From Todiramphus chloris collaris (taxonomy: Eukaryota > Chordata > Aves > Coraciiformes > Alcedinidae): DNA of 64,000 nucleotides. The notes under the pieces were generated by a model. That model saw only the letters and a program-made list of their open reading frames with translations, was not told the DNA's origin and did not search any database. The DNA lies in NCBI GenBank assembly GCA_025345505.1, contig JANVCC010000120.1:6309285-6373284 (forward strand), read 5' to 3'. The translations under genes and the position numbers were made by a program. Shown one piece after another: positions 21,066 through 33,772 of this stretch (its first letter is position 1; each line of letters begins with the position of its first letter).

Positions 21066-23517
21066 GGCAACTTTGAACAAGTCTCTGATTGCTGAACTTT
21101 TCTCCACTGTATCTTTCACCTCTGCTCAGAAGCCTGTAAACAAAGCTCCGATACCCCTCCTCCTCTCCACTCCAGCAGGAATGCTTCTCCTACCCTGTGT
21201 ACTTCCAAAGGGACTCCTTCCCAGGGCATTTTGCTGCTCTAATTACTCAGCACTACAGGAGAGCCAAGAGCCCTTCTGCACATTTATCCAGAGCAACGCT
21301 CTTCAGGAAATGAATTCTAGCCCAAAGAGCTGGAATGCAAGGAGTAACAGGCAGAGAAATCAAGGGTCCTTTTTCACTGACCAGTTTAGATAAAAGACAT
21401 TGTCAGAAAAAACAAACAGACAAAAAACCAGCACAACTTCTGAGTGCAAAACTTTAGCTTCAATAAATCATCTTGGAAAAAAGCAGCACTTGAGTATTTA
21501 TGCAGTTTTCCAGTGGTTTATACTCGCTGCAAACCAGAACCAGGGGCTACAGCGACAGCCAGTACCCTCCCAAGGGTCAGTAAATGTGACTGCCCCACGA
21601 GAGAGGCCACGGGTGGACCGAGGTGTCCTAAGCTTTGAAGTATCCCGAGCACAACCACTTGGCAACCCCTCGAAAATGAAAGCTGCACCTAAAGAACCAA
21701 AGCACACTACGAATTACCGACAGGACCTACCTCCCCAGAGACCACCTTCTTGCTCACGCACCTTTGGATGTTCAAGGCTCTTCACTTCAGCGGGGGCAGC
21801 TGCAACTGCTGCAGGCCAAATTAATGTGGCATGTTAACGAGGAGCCATGTGCACCTGCTCTCCAGTAAAGCTTCCACTTCCCTCGCTGTATTTGTTCTTG
21901 TTTCACTCAGTCTAAGTAAATGCTACACAGCCTGAAAGCTGCTCTTTGCTTATGGGGAAACAGCGGGAGCCCCCAGGTACATCCAAAGTACAGAATTAGG
22001 TAAATAATTAAGTTAACTCATATACTCTCAGTTAATTCCCATGTCTGGAGTTCGTGCATATTTTTTTGAGTTGAGTGTGTCTTGTTGCATTAGCTACAAC
22101 TATTCCATCAAAGGAATCTTCAGGCTGTTTGGGGGTTCTCTTGACTAATGGAAGCTTCCCGGGATGGATTCTCCCAGGACCAACACATACCAGGAAGAGA
22201 TGCCTTAGTGTATTTAGCATTTTTGTTGCCTGCAGATGCGCTGACAGTCCTGTGGAGCTACAACAGTCTCAGGTTCAAACAGCCCTTGTAAAAGAAGCCG
22301 TCCCATTTTGCTCAGCACAGCCTCATCACCTGAAAATTTCAGAGAGGGGCATCACACCACATGCAAGCTGTCAAGCATACCACGGTCTGAATTACAGCCA
22401 GGGCTCCTCTGCCAGAGGGGAGGGCAGTGGGTATTTTTGGGCTCACCTACGTGGGTGAACTGACCACACCGTTCACCAGAGCCCACGCAGAGCTGTTTCC
22501 AGATACACACCATGGAGCATCTCGCTTTGCAATACCCACAAGAATCTGTTCCCCTATCCAGGCCAATGGTGATGCATGTAAAATGACAGTACAGAGATAG
22601 CTCAAAGCTTATCAGTAACATCACTAAAATTTACTTTTCCTTTTCTAAAGGCTAAGGGCCAGGCAAGGACAAACTGCTCCCACAAGGGACCACTCCACAA
22701 GCCCTAGCAATTGTTTACTTTTCTTACAGCCCAAGTCAGCTTTCTAACAAGGAGCACTTCAGGATGAGAGCTTTGTCCCTCATCACACACCTTAACCACA
22801 CTGCCCTGATTTTAAGTGCCTCTGAAATGCACAGGAGTGCCTGCGCTTTCCCCAGGTCTAATTTCTGTGCACAAATGAATTAAGTTTTCAAGTTTTTTTT
22901 GCCAATGCCATCATGATCCTTATTGGAAGGCATTCCTACATTACACCAGCTCTTCTGAAAATTTTCAGATGTATTTGTTAACCTACATCCAGCGTATCAC
23001 AGGCACACCTGGAACAAAAAGCAGAGTATACCATCGACACACAGAACAGCAAGATTCCAAAATGCAGTGAAGAAACATAATGCTGGTAACCTATGATTTA
23101 GCCGTAAGAGGTAACCAGCAGATGTTAAGCAGCTGGAACAAAGTAAGATTCTCCATATGGCTTCAAAAACCATCTTATTTGCATGTTTCTATGCAAGCTG
23201 AAATGCTCATCAGGGATTCATTCAGATGCTCACACCTTCCCCCCCATCCATCCAAGTCTCCAGCACAACTCAAACCACACTGCTAGCTTTATTTCCCACT
23301 TAAAGCAGAAGAGTTTTCCTTCTCTTTCACTTCTCCAGTCTAAGCTGGAATTCAGGAAAGTAACACCTTCACACAGAAAGATATCAAGACAAACTCAGCA
23401 TTAGGCAGTTGTTCCAAATCCGAGCTCAATTTAAAATTTATTACCAAGTAATATCTGCATGGCCACTTCTGTCCAGGGCCCCTGGCACTGCCAGGAAGCA
23501 CTTCACACAGCTCCAAG
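21066..23517. other. Intergenic, nothing recognised
   Basis: C-rich plus strand (for example around 21121-21240 and 23221-23290). Frames 21400-21837 and 22075-22458 have no motif. An AT-rich part near 22000-22080 is too small to call. Confidence 0.4.
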
Positions 23518-23518
23518 C

Positions 23519-23577
23519 AGGTTTGCTCAGCACTGTTTACTGCCCCCAGGTTTGCTCAGCGCTGTTTTACTGCCCCC
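23519..23577. repeat. Tandem duplication of a ~29-bp unit
   Basis: Two adjacent copies (23519-23547 and 23548-23577) differ by one substitution and one inserted T. Each begins AGGTTTGCTCAGC and ends in TGCCCCC. The high identity implies a recent duplication. Confidence 0.85.
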
Positions 23578-24510
23578 ACCAATACACCTGCCACTGATTT
23601 TAATGGCCAAAGACTGTGCTGCTCATTGAGGGCTCAGAAAAGCTGTTCTCAGTAAAACTGCAGTGACCCCATTATGCATCTGGGGGGTTTTTAGGAGGCC
23701 TGTCTCTGTGCTCTCCCCAAGAGATGCAACAAGCCTATTGCTCTTCCTGATGAATGCTGTTAGCATTTGCCACCAAGAGACAGCTGTTTGCCCCGCAGGC
23801 TAAGAAAAGGCTCACAAAGCAAGTAAAAATATATAGTACTTATCAAGTTAAGCTAAGTACAATGAATGAACAGCACTGGAATACTAGCTCTAAGTAAATA
23901 ACAACATCACAAGCTCATCAATTAGACAGGGAGGGGAGGCAGAGAGAAGAAAATACCAACTACGGTCAGCAGATTGTGTGATGGCAAATGGTAACTCTGG
24001 AAGGTGCTGGTTATTGAGAGCTGCAGCAGGTCAGCAGAGAGGCTGGTGCTGCTTGCTGTGCTTGCTGACACTCCGGCTGCCTTTCTGGAGGGGGTGCCAG
24101 GGCACACACTGCCAGCCACCCCATTGCCTGCTCCAGCCAGGCATCCCTGGGCACCTTCAGGAGCTGCAGGGGAAAGAGAAAGCATCTCCTGTCCGAGCCA
24201 GGAGGCTTGCCAGGGATTCGGGCCCTGGGGGCAGGCTGGCTGAGCAAAGCCCAGCACCCAGGCTCAGGAGTGCCCCTGGCTCTGTGCCTTCCTCCCCAGA
24301 GAGCATGCTCGAGGCTTAAAGATGCGGCTGCAAAGCTTGAGGTGAGGGGCACAGCTTTTATCACGAGATTTTCCAAGGAAAACAGCCTGCATGCCTAAAT
24401 CCCCAGCACCCTGCAGCCCCAGCTCCCGAGGAGCCCGCAGAGAAAGGGGGCTCCGGGCTGCAACTCACGCAGGGACCAACCCCCTACATTAAAAACAAAG
24501 TGTGAAACTT

Positions 24511-24516
24511 ACCTCT
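24511..24516 (-). other. Candidate 5' splice site, minus strand
   Basis: On the minus strand the sequence reads CTCAGAG|GTAAGT, a near-perfect donor. It lies about 55-60 bp downstream of the minus-strand TATA box, which would leave a first exon of about 28 bp, short but possible. Confidence 0.35.
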
Positions 24517-24565
24517 GAGTTTCAGAGAAGGAGCCCACCTACATGTCCCCCCAGGTTCCAGTGAG

Positions 24566-24573
24566 CTTTTATA
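24566..24573 (-). promoter_or_regulatory. TATA box candidate, minus strand
   Basis: The reverse complement reads GGTATAAAAGCTC, an excellent TATA match with G/C flanks. A start site would fall near 24537-24543. The matching donor follows at 24512. No protein frame starts here (the first ATG is followed directly by TAG). Confidence 0.4.
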
Positions 24574-24674
24574 CCAGTCCCAGAATCTTCCAGAGCCAGC
24601 TGCACCTCGCTGCCTCCCACCCAGTCCCATCTGGGGGGCTCCTCCCCTTCTTCTCCCTCCCCTTTTCTCCACTT

Positions 24675-24682
24675 CCCGCCCC
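24675..24682. promoter_or_regulatory. GC box (Sp/KLF-type site)
   Basis: CCCGCCCC within a pyrimidine-rich tract, about 100 bp from the minus-strand TATA and 190 bp from the plus-strand TATA, so placed centrally between them. Confidence 0.35.
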
Positions 24683-24873
24683 TCTCTGGGCTCTCCATCT
24701 GTGTTCCTTTCCCTTCCTGGTCCCCAGGGCTTTCCTGCACTCCCATCCTGGCCCCCATGGACCCCCCAGGATGTGCCAGGTAGGCCATGGTGGGCAGGGG
24801 AGGGAGAGGGCGAGGACTCCTCTGCTGTTGTTCCTCAGCTCTGCTCCAGGATCTCACATGTTTGCTTACTTAG

Positions 24874-24880
24874 TATAAAA
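24874..24880 (+). promoter_or_regulatory. TATA box candidate, plus strand
   Basis: TAGTATAAAATAGGAGC gives a TATAAAA core. A start site would lie near 24905. The next strong donor downstream is CGGG|GTAAGC at 25214, defining a possible first exon of about 310 bp without a long open frame. Confidence 0.35.
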
Positions 24881-25213
24881 TAGGAGCTTTTTTAAGGGTG
24901 CTGGCTGAGCTGTCTCGATGTTTGCCTCGTTACTGGCCCTGGGCTCACGGCTGTCTCTAATTACAGAGGTCTGTGCTTTGCCCCGCCCGAATTCAAGCTG
25001 AGCCCCTGGCACTCTGGCACTGTCTCCTCTGCACCCAGGTCCTTGTTGGTGGGAATGGAGGAAGGGCAGAGAGGAAGGGGTAGGGTGTGTTTCAGGGCTG
25101 GCAGCCTTGCAGGGCGGTTATGGATCTGTCTTCTCCCACTCCCTAGGCGCTGGAGCCCTGGCTGGACCCTCCTGGAGCTGCTGAGCCCACCCTCCTGAAG
25201 CAGCCTCGTCGGG

Positions 25214-28200
25214 GTAAGCAAGGGTTCAGCTGATGTTTGTGCTGTTTGCTGATACCGGTCATGGTTCGTATGTAAAAGTCATCCTAGAATGGTCACTGTA
25301 TGTCCTTCAGGTTCCAGACGTGTTCATTCATAAGCAGCAGGTTTCAGCCCACAGATGGGAAGCTGTGAACTGTGTATTAATTCTCAGTGCAGAGCTGGAA
25401 GGAGAGGATGCTGAGGTTTGGTTCCCTGGCTTGTTTTTGTTTTTTTCCTTTTTTTCCCTGTTCAAATACATGTAGCCTTCTAGTATTTTGAAATACTTGT
25501 CCAATTTGTATTTTTTTGTTGAGCTATGCTGTCCACGTGCTGGTAAGAGCAGGGTCCTGGTGTCATGTTCCTATCTGGCAGCTTTTGGTGCAGTTTCCCA
25601 GGGCAGGGATGTGCAGCCTGCTGCAGGCTGCCCCCACATCCTGGGTGCTCGTGTCCTGCCTCGGGGAGCTGGCCTGGCTGGCAGACACAGGGTGGATGCC
25701 TCTGCATCACTTCTCTTTTTTTCAAGTGTAAAGAGAGCAGAGAGGCTCTCAAAAAAATCTGGGAGTTCTGTGGAGTTTCTACTCTGTGTCCCGGTGGTGG
25801 TAGCCCAGTGTGGGGGCTTCGTGGCCATCTCTGTGCCCAGCAAGCTTTCTGGGTCTGTCCTATGGAAGTGCAGCTGTCAGGCATCCGTGGAGTGAAGGTG
25901 TCCCAGTCCCAGGATTCAGCCTGTGGCATTGTGACCTGAGGATGCTGGTTTGGATGGTGGCTGGTAGCCAAGAGCAGGGGAAGAAAATCCCAGTTTAGGG
26001 AGTGGGGTCCAGGTGTGTTATCCTGAATTACTAACCTCTGTACCTGAGTTGTAGCAGTCACCTACAGCAAAAAAATGCAATATAAGCCAGTCCTTAGCAA
26101 TTCCCAGACACTTCTACTGGCTGTGCTATTTCTTGTTACACTTCCAGGCGTGAACCCCATTGTCTTATCCCCACGAACCTGCTTCAGATTCGTAAACCAA
26201 GTGCCCAGACCCTGTGTGGGACCTTCTGCCCTGAGCCCCCGTGTACAGAATTTCCGTAACCTCTCTCTTGAGTTTAACATGAATGAAAACATGAACAATC
26301 TTGTGAATAGGAAATGTGGTGCCGCTTGGTATGTTTTTAGCACTCTGCATCAGGGATTAGATGCAGAACTCCTGTTGCCATAGTTTTCATCCCTCTGAGA
26401 CTTAAACGTGTCACACAAGCTCAATGAGGTACACAACCAAAGCAGGGAGGAGACAGGGGTAGGCAACAAAGGAGAGAGCCACAAGCAAAACAGAAATCCT
26501 TCCTTTTAATTTCAGCCTCATGATTCAACATTTATGATGTCAATAATGTTAAGCTGCAAACAGCCAGCTAACAAAAGCCATGTGTGGGAGGGAGTTAAAT
26601 CTGGGCTCAGGATGACTGGCATTCCTTGCGATCACTAGTCAGGCCTGCTTCCAAGACTTGTGTGTTCATTATGGACTCTTATTAGTACCGACAGATTTCC
26701 CAGAGGAGATGCCAATACCAGAACTGGCCAACAGCCCCATTGAGTCCCCTGTGCAGCGGCCAGTGTCTGAATCTGGGTAGCAAAGGTAGGAAATGGTTAC
26801 GGACTCACGTCATTACTCACAGCCCTCCCCAGAGCATCCTTGCAGGCTGTTGGTGGAGGTGAGAATAAATGGGAAGGTGTCTGCAGGAGTTGGTTTGGTT
26901 TGTTTTCCTTCTCTGTGGAAGGTAAAGGGGGAAAGTGACATTTCAGTCAAGGAGGCTTTCTTGGGAACCTCACAGATGCGTAACAAATTGTTCTCTTTGG
27001 CTGTGCAAGTGGTTCCAATCTGCTCTTGGGCTGTTAACTACACAAACAGCCTTTCAGTGCTGGTATACTGGGTGGCTTTGGTTTTGCTTGGGTTAAGAAG
27101 TCAGCTGTGAGAAGGGGAGGCAAAAACCAAAGGAGGGTGAAGGGGAAACCTGAAGGAAAAAAAAAATCCCAGTGACTCTGGGTAGGTAGAATATTTTATT
27201 TTCACTTCACTGCAGCTTCATTTTCAGATACCAGTGACAAACAAGAAACTGCAGCATGTGCATGTTTACACCTTGTTCTCATTTCAGCTTCCCTCCTGGT
27301 GGCTCTTGTGCCCAAAGTAAATGCAGGGAAGGGAGGTGATAATAGAGCTACCGATTAACCAGCCCTGTGTGATTGACTGAGGTACAAGCTGGGTGGAACA
27401 GCAATGCTGGTGAAAAGCCTCCCCCACCCCTGTCTTCCAAATCATATATTTTTCAAGTTCACATCAATTACTTGTGTTTCCAACTGGATAAACTCAAATG
27501 AGAAGGCTTTCTGTAATCTGCTGACAAGACAGTGAAGCACTTTTTGTCAGCTCCTCCTGATGCAATATAAATTGGGTGTTGGCAAGAAAGAAATCCAGCG
27601 TAGAGTTAGAACAGATTAAAAAAAAAACAGAAAGAAAAGGAAGGAGAGAGAGTAAGTTAGAGCTTGTGTGAAGGTTCTAGTTCTGCTCCCTTGTGCCTGT
27701 TTGAGGCTACAGCTGAATGAGGTGTAAATATGCTTGTGAAACAAAAGGTGTCTGCTTCTGTGGCTTCTTCTGGTGAAATTCCTCTGAGGATTGGAAGTAC
27801 CACAGAGAATCTTCTTATTAACAGGACCTTGGAAACGGGAGTGGTAGAAAAGAGCAGGAATCTGCATCCCCTGACATGTTGCTCTCCCTTTTCAGTGGGA
27901 TACGTGGAGGATGCTGTGAGAAGCAGGAGCAGGCGATGGTGTGATCATCACCTGCTCCTCATATGAAATGTGATGAATCAGCTTTCCAGGGACTGGGGAC
28001 TATGGAGTCATTCCTCTAGGGAAGAGCCTGGAGAGAGACTCCGTAAGAAACATGCTGCTCTCTTTAAGTGAAGGCAGTTGAAGGTTTTAGCAGGTATGTT
28101 GAGGGATAAGGCAGAGGTATCTGGTTTCCCTTTGTGGATTGATGCTGACTGCTCATTGCATAAGAAAAGCTGGGAGAAAAGGGACTGAAATGCTGGAGTT

Positions 28201-28821
28201 CTGGGCTCTGCTAGATACTCTGCTATCTTATGTTTGGGCTTTTATCAAGGTAAAGAAACTGAGATGTAAGGTACAGGACAGTTGGTTACAAGATGCCTTG
28301 TATGTGCACTTCTGACTGGGATTTTGGGTTTAACACCGGGTGGCTTTAACTCAGCAACATAGCAATGTGCTTCTAGAAGAAATAAAAACTGTTGCTTTAA
28401 ACCTGAACCTGTCACTGAATATAAGTCAGGAAATACTGCAGAGGAGCTACCTCTCAGATGTAAAAATAATATGAAGGCAAGATAGAATTGGCACTAAAGT
28501 GCCTGAAGTTACTGGAGAGGCTTGAATCTGAAGCTAAATTTAGGTCTTGCCTGGGCCTATTGAGAGTAAGGCATCACTTTAACATTACTGCCTCAAGAAA
28601 CCTCAGTTTATTTGAATGGATTTCTTGTTGTGTGGTAAGTAGAAAGACTTCGGAGAAAGGACGGTTGGAGCACATGTTGGGCAAGTGATGCATCTCCTTT
28701 GTCTTCTGGCTCCAGCAGCATGAGCTGAGAAGGTAGGCAGTGTGACAAGGTCGCTTGCTGTTAGAGCAGCTGTGCTGTTGGTAGTACTTGAAAATTTTAA
28801 GAATTGCTGTGGTTCCTGCAG
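25214..28821. other. Intergenic or non-coding transcribed region; nothing coding
   Basis: It follows the candidate donor GTAAGC at 25214. The plus strand turns clearly G/T-rich here. The longest frame in the window (25480-26061, minus, 193 codons) has an unstructured composition without motif and overlaps several plus frames, so I do not call it. A small AT-rich part lies at 26510-26600. Confidence 0.4.
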
Positions 28822-28909
28822 TTCACACAGCAGCCTTGGCTTAAAGTGTTTCTCTGGGCTATTAAACTCTGTATGGAAGCCTTGAAAAGGTTCCGAGCCT
28901 TGAAAAGAG
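28822..28909 (+). other. Possible 88-bp spliced exon (non-coding or unknown)
   Basis: It is flanked by an acceptor-like GCTGTGGTTCCTGCAG (ends 28821) and a strong donor AAGAG|GTGAGT (28910). It lies in the G/T-rich domain to the right of the candidate plus-strand promoter. The pyrimidine tract is weak and nothing identifies a protein. Could be chance. Confidence 0.18.
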
Positions 28910-31900
28910 GTGAGTGCTTCAGATTAGTCAGTGCTTGGTGTGATAGCTCTAAAGCTTCGAGTGTGGGGACAAAGCAGATGCACCAAAGGGAAGATGGATC
29001 TAATGTTGCCTTTGCGTGGCAAGATGAAAAAAGCGGGGGGGAAAGGTGCGTAGCTTTGGCCTTTTAGTGTAACTGGTATTAACCAGGCTTCCCAGAAACT
29101 CCCCATCACCTGGCTATGTTCCTAGGATGCTTGTGTGGATTGTTTGGGTCATCGTTTCTTCCCACCAATGGTTTGTACACGTGTGCCACTGCCTGCTGCG
29201 CTGCTGGGCTTGGGTACCAGAAACTGAATTACAATCCTAAGTGTGGTAGGGTGACAATATGCCTGGATTTAGACAGGTGCCCAGGAATAGTTTTCTGCTG
29301 AAACTAAATTCTTAATGGATAAGAAAAAGAAAGCTTGATCAGAAGTGTTGAAGACTGTCTAACTTTCTGCCAGGGAGAGATGCCACACGTAGTCTGTGCC
29401 ACCGGCTACCGAGTTTGTTTGGCAGGGAACTTGTTTGTAACGCGTTTCTGGTTCTTTTTAAAATAAGATGCAAAGCTGTCTGCAATGAATACATAACGTT
29501 GGAGGGAAGCGGGCTGGGTGTCTGTGGAGAGCAGGAGAGGGAGGCTGGTGCGTTACTGGAGCTCTGCGTAACCTTGGCAGAGGCTGCCTGCCTCTGACAT
29601 CTCGCTAAGCGGCCCCGATGTGGGAGATGACAGGTCTGGGGGTAGGAGAATATAAAACTGGTGATGTTAAAAGCTTGACGAACTGTTGCTCCAACAATTT
29701 ATCCTTGCAGAAGGGATTTGCCACAACAAACTTTAACAAATGGCTTTTGGGGACTGACGTGTTCCTAGCAGATCCGCAGACTGGTGGGCGCTGGCTGCTG
29801 AGGCTTTGGGGACTGGGTGTCGTAGCAGATCTCCCGTGGTCTCAGGGGGCAACTTGCAGAGACCGCCTTGCTGAGGAGCAAACTTAAAAGCCAAAATTCA
29901 GGCTGCACGGAGCAGGCAGAGTGCCTACAGTCCCTGCTGCCCCCTCAGCCTTGAGTCCTGCAGTTAACACTGTGTGAAGTTAACACTTGGACAAGACTGT
30001 CTGCATGGTGCTTGCCATCTAAGCTTCTTTATGTGGCTCTTCGTCAGGTTCCATGCAGCTTTTTCTTCAGAGTCTCCTGTTCTGAGCTTTTAATATAAGG
30101 AGAGCACATGCCCTCACACCAGCCCTCTCCTAGGTACCGGGAGCTGGCAGAAATTGTTCTGCGTGCTCTTCAGGGGTTTAGGGGCTGCTGCTGTGTGACT
30201 GGAAAATTGGGAAAAGGCTGTTGAGTCACCCGGTCTCTGCAGCCAGGCATTCAGAGTTGGGAAAGGATGTCTCAATAGGTGTTTAACCAACCTCCAGTGT
30301 TCCCATGTAGAGCTGAAAAGCTTCTCAGTGGAACTAATTGTGCTTCTTACGACTGACAAAGTTACTTTTACAATGCTGGATAAATACCAGTGAGGTTTTA
30401 ATTTCCTCCCACAATTATTTATGATACTAGAAAACTTAATCCGGGTTTGTTTATACCCGAGGAGCTCAACTATAGCAAGAACATGAGCAGTAATCAGAAA
30501 ACCAGCAGCAGGTTTAGCGAAGAAAGTTCCACTCTGATATCCTTCAGACTTTGTAGGGGCTAGATGCAAACCCCTTAGCAGGTGATATTCTCTGCAGTAA
30601 AATGTCTTCTTCTGTTCCTTGGGGTTGTTCCCAGCGTCTTGCTTTACTGCAAATTCCTAGTTGCCATTAGAAACCCAACCTGATGACTTTAATGGATTGA
30701 AACTTACTCTGAAAGGAGCATTAGTGAAGATTTTAGTACAATTTTTCCCTGTTTGAAACTACCTCAGGCCTGCAAACATATCTGTTGCCTGAAAGGAGGA
30801 GTGTTTCCTGTCATATCAGACTCAACAACCTCCCATTGAGCTGCGGATTTTTGTCATCTGCAAGCTGTAGTGAGCTGAAAAACTGCAGTGGTTGTGTGCA
30901 AATCCATCCTCCGCTCTCCTCCCGGGGCTTTTGGCAACAGCAGAGGACTTGTCACACATCCCCGAGCGGCGGGGACGATCAGCAGCGTTGATGCTCTGAG
31001 GGAGAAATGCCCAGCGGGAATTCAGGATGCCCTTTAAATGTTGGGATGTCCGTTGCCTCTGCTTGCCTTTCGGTTCCCCCACACAGAAGTGCCCGCCTGT
31101 CTTGCATGGTTAGTTTGAAACTCAGCCGTCTGCAGAAGGAGCAGCTGGCAGGTGAGTGCTGGGAGGGCCGATGTCACGGCTGACATCAGTGCTGGTGGTC
31201 CAGCTTCAGCAACAACTGTGCATTGGCTTAGGGGTCAGAGAGCAAGATAGACCGGGGGGATCTAAGAGCATCCATTCAGGGAAAGGAAAAGTAGTGGGAA
31301 GTTGCAGATGTTGTGCCGCTTCTGAGAGCAGAGGGTGGTTCTTCTGCTGGTGTTCCCAGCCCAGCTTCCTCGGCTCCCTCCTACGCTGGTTGTGCCGTAT
31401 GTGTAGGATGCCCTGAGGAGGAAAATGTGAGATGAAAAACACATGAAAAATTCAAGGAATTTTTTTATTAATAATAATTTTTTAGCCTCCATATGTTTAC
31501 CTTGTTATTAGAACCACGCAGCGGCATCAGCTCTCAGAGGTGAAGGAAGTGCAGCGTTGCTGTGATGGACAGGAAGGTGCAGTCCCACTCCAGAGCACTG
31601 CCTGCAGTGCAAGGGCAGAGGAGGGACTGGAGCAATGTCTTCGAGGCCTGGGACTCATCCGTTGGGCGTGAGTAAAGTACAACACCTGCACAGCAGCTCT
31701 GCCTTCTGCGAGCTCCTGGAATAACCTTCTGCTCTGGAGGGGGTGACTTGACCCTTGAGGAGCTGAGTGCTGTGTGCCCTTAGCAACCCTCTCCTCTTGG
31801 CACTGAGCGTGATTCTGTCTTGCTTTTCAGATCTTTCTCTCTCACAAAGGTTTCTAGCACTTGCTCGTTGTTGCTGGACCTGTTTGGACCCCAGCACAGA

Positions 31901-33710
31901 CAAGTGGTTGCCTGCTGCAGGCAGGGTCATGTGAAGCTGCAGCAGATGTGAGAAATCCAAGTGCCTCAAGCCTACCAGGCACCTGGGATCCTCGAGTGGT
32001 TAGTGCCATTGGACTAGATCTCTGCTTTCCTTGTTAGCTACAAGGCGGTGGAGTTCGTCTTTTGTGTAGACTGGGCCTTTGAATCTCGTTTTTACCTTCT
32101 CTTCCACTTTCTTTTTTCAACTTTGTAAAAGAAATGCGTGGCTGAGGCAAAGACAAGGGAACACTCTGTGCAAAATGTCCTTGTTGCCTCTCTGAGCATC
32201 TGTGCCAAAGGCAAACCCATGGCTAGGGGCCCCTTGCAACAGTTTGCTGTCTGATAGAAGCAGTGATCTGTAAATCAGACTCCCGATGTGTAGGGCTGAG
32301 GAGATTACAAGGTGAGCAGAACACTGAAGATGCTCAGGAGTCCGTCCTCACAACATTTGGATGTTTTATTTCCAGCCATCCAAACCAAACATGTGCCTCC
32401 CCTGGATGTGAGATGCTGTGTCTGTAGCAGAGGGAATTTCTGCGCTGAATTGTGCCCGGTGTGGGAGGTCAGAGCATCTGGACATTCGCCCCGGCAATGG
32501 AGCGATGGGTGAAGGTGGCACAAAATCCACAGGAGTTCCTTCGTAGTGTGGGAATCGATGTTCTGCAAGGAGCCAGATCCCCTGCTTGTAAATCAGTTCA
32601 GCTTGTAATATCTGTCAAGTGTTTGGGGACACCTGGGTATCCTGTGCTGTATAAATGTCAGTTGTTATTACAGTTTCTTGCTTGGGTTATTGATTTCTCT
32701 TGCTGTTATCACTGGGATGGAGTGATTTGAGGTCCTTGGTAGATCAGCTCATCCTCTTCCAGCTTGTCTTGCGTACGCCGCTGTACTGTGAACCCCCTTC
32801 CCCTGAGCAGCAGTGCAGTTTGCCTGATAACCATCCACAGCTTTTCCTGCTGCAGCTTTTTGCATCCCTTCAGCCCAGGAGGTTAAACAGTGCCCAGCTC
32901 CTGAGTACATGCTCTTTGGGGCACAGAGTATCTTCTGTGATCCTTGTGCTGTGGGCTTCGGATCCGCTTCTCCTCCAGTGCACACATCTACACCCACTTA
33001 CCCTTTACCCTATAAATTCTTTGACTGAAAATATGCTCAGCTCTGTTATTTTGGTCTGAAGGACAAAGATACCATTCTATCTCCCAGCAAATGTGCTGCC
33101 CTAACCTTTGAAAGATCAGCTGTGAAATATCAGCCTTTGACAGGATCTGATCCCCTTGGAGTCCCTGCACTGTTCTAGCTTAAACTAAAGCTGCTTCAGT
33201 CGGGGGGGGTGTGTATGTGGATATGAATAATATTGTTCTTCTCTCTTCCCTTTCCCAGCTCCAGACAGTCTTCCCTGTCCCCCCTTTTCCCCTAGTGCCG
33301 TCATATCAAAAAACTTCACTACTCCAGAAAATGCTGAGCTTTTAAGGGCAAAAGGGCCCTTGTACTGCCGTACAAGTCTTTCTGTTCTCCTACATCAGTT
33401 GTGCCAAAGGCAGGAAGACCCCGGACTTAGCAGGTGGAGACGACTGTGCCCAAGGTAGCAGGGCAGGCATTAAACTGTCTTTCAGAAGAGACACATCTCT
33501 CTGAACCTTTTTAGTGCTTTACAAACCTTTCCTGGCTTTCCCAAGTCACATGGGTGTTTAAGTGCCACTAGCCCAAGGAGTGCTCAGTCTGTCTTCAACT
33601 AGCCATGCTAAAACTGGGTTTACAGTGAGTGCATGTGTTTTGGGTTACCTGTGAGCAGGTCTGTCTGATGCTACAAGTGTCATGAGCCACAGTAAGGAAT
33701 AGATACTCCG
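28910..33710. other. Intergenic, nothing recognised
   Basis: Strong G/T bias on the plus strand (for example 29101-29220). Frames such as 30114-30569 (minus, 151 codons) and 32700-33059 are motif-free. Scattered AATAAA words occur but no terminal exon can be assigned. Confidence 0.4.
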
Positions 33711-33772
33711 CCGGTGTAAATTTGCTGCATGGCAGTAGCAGGGGTTGTTGATTTATAGAGCTGAAGGTCTGG
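33711..33772. repeat. Ancient palindromic interspersed repeat, copy 2
   Basis: It begins CCGGTGTAAATTTGCTGCAT and ends GTTGATTTATAGAGCTGAAGG(TCTGG). Both halves resemble the two arms of the GGTGTAAATC ... GATTTACACC palindrome seen in copy 1. The centre is degenerate. Family assignment is from memory and uncertain. Confidence 0.38.

Larger units (their letters stand above)
23900..25220. promoter_or_regulatory. GC-rich divergent promoter-like zone at a strand-composition switch
   Basis: Left of this zone the plus strand is C/A-rich, and right of it G/T-rich. Inside lie a minus-strand TATA box, a GC box and a plus-strand TATA box, with splice-donor consensus sites at expected distances on both sides. 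The interval 24598-24800 is a C/T-rich tract, purine-rich on the minus strand. Each element alone could be chance; their arrangement is what suggests a bidirectional promoter for two non-coding RNAs. No open frame continues from either side. Confidence 0.4.

Noticed and set aside
25480..26061. Longest open frame in the window (193 codons, minus)
   Set aside because: No motif or domain, overlapped by several open frames on the other strand, and no promoter or splice context. Such lengths are expected by chance in 64 kb of GC-leaning DNA.
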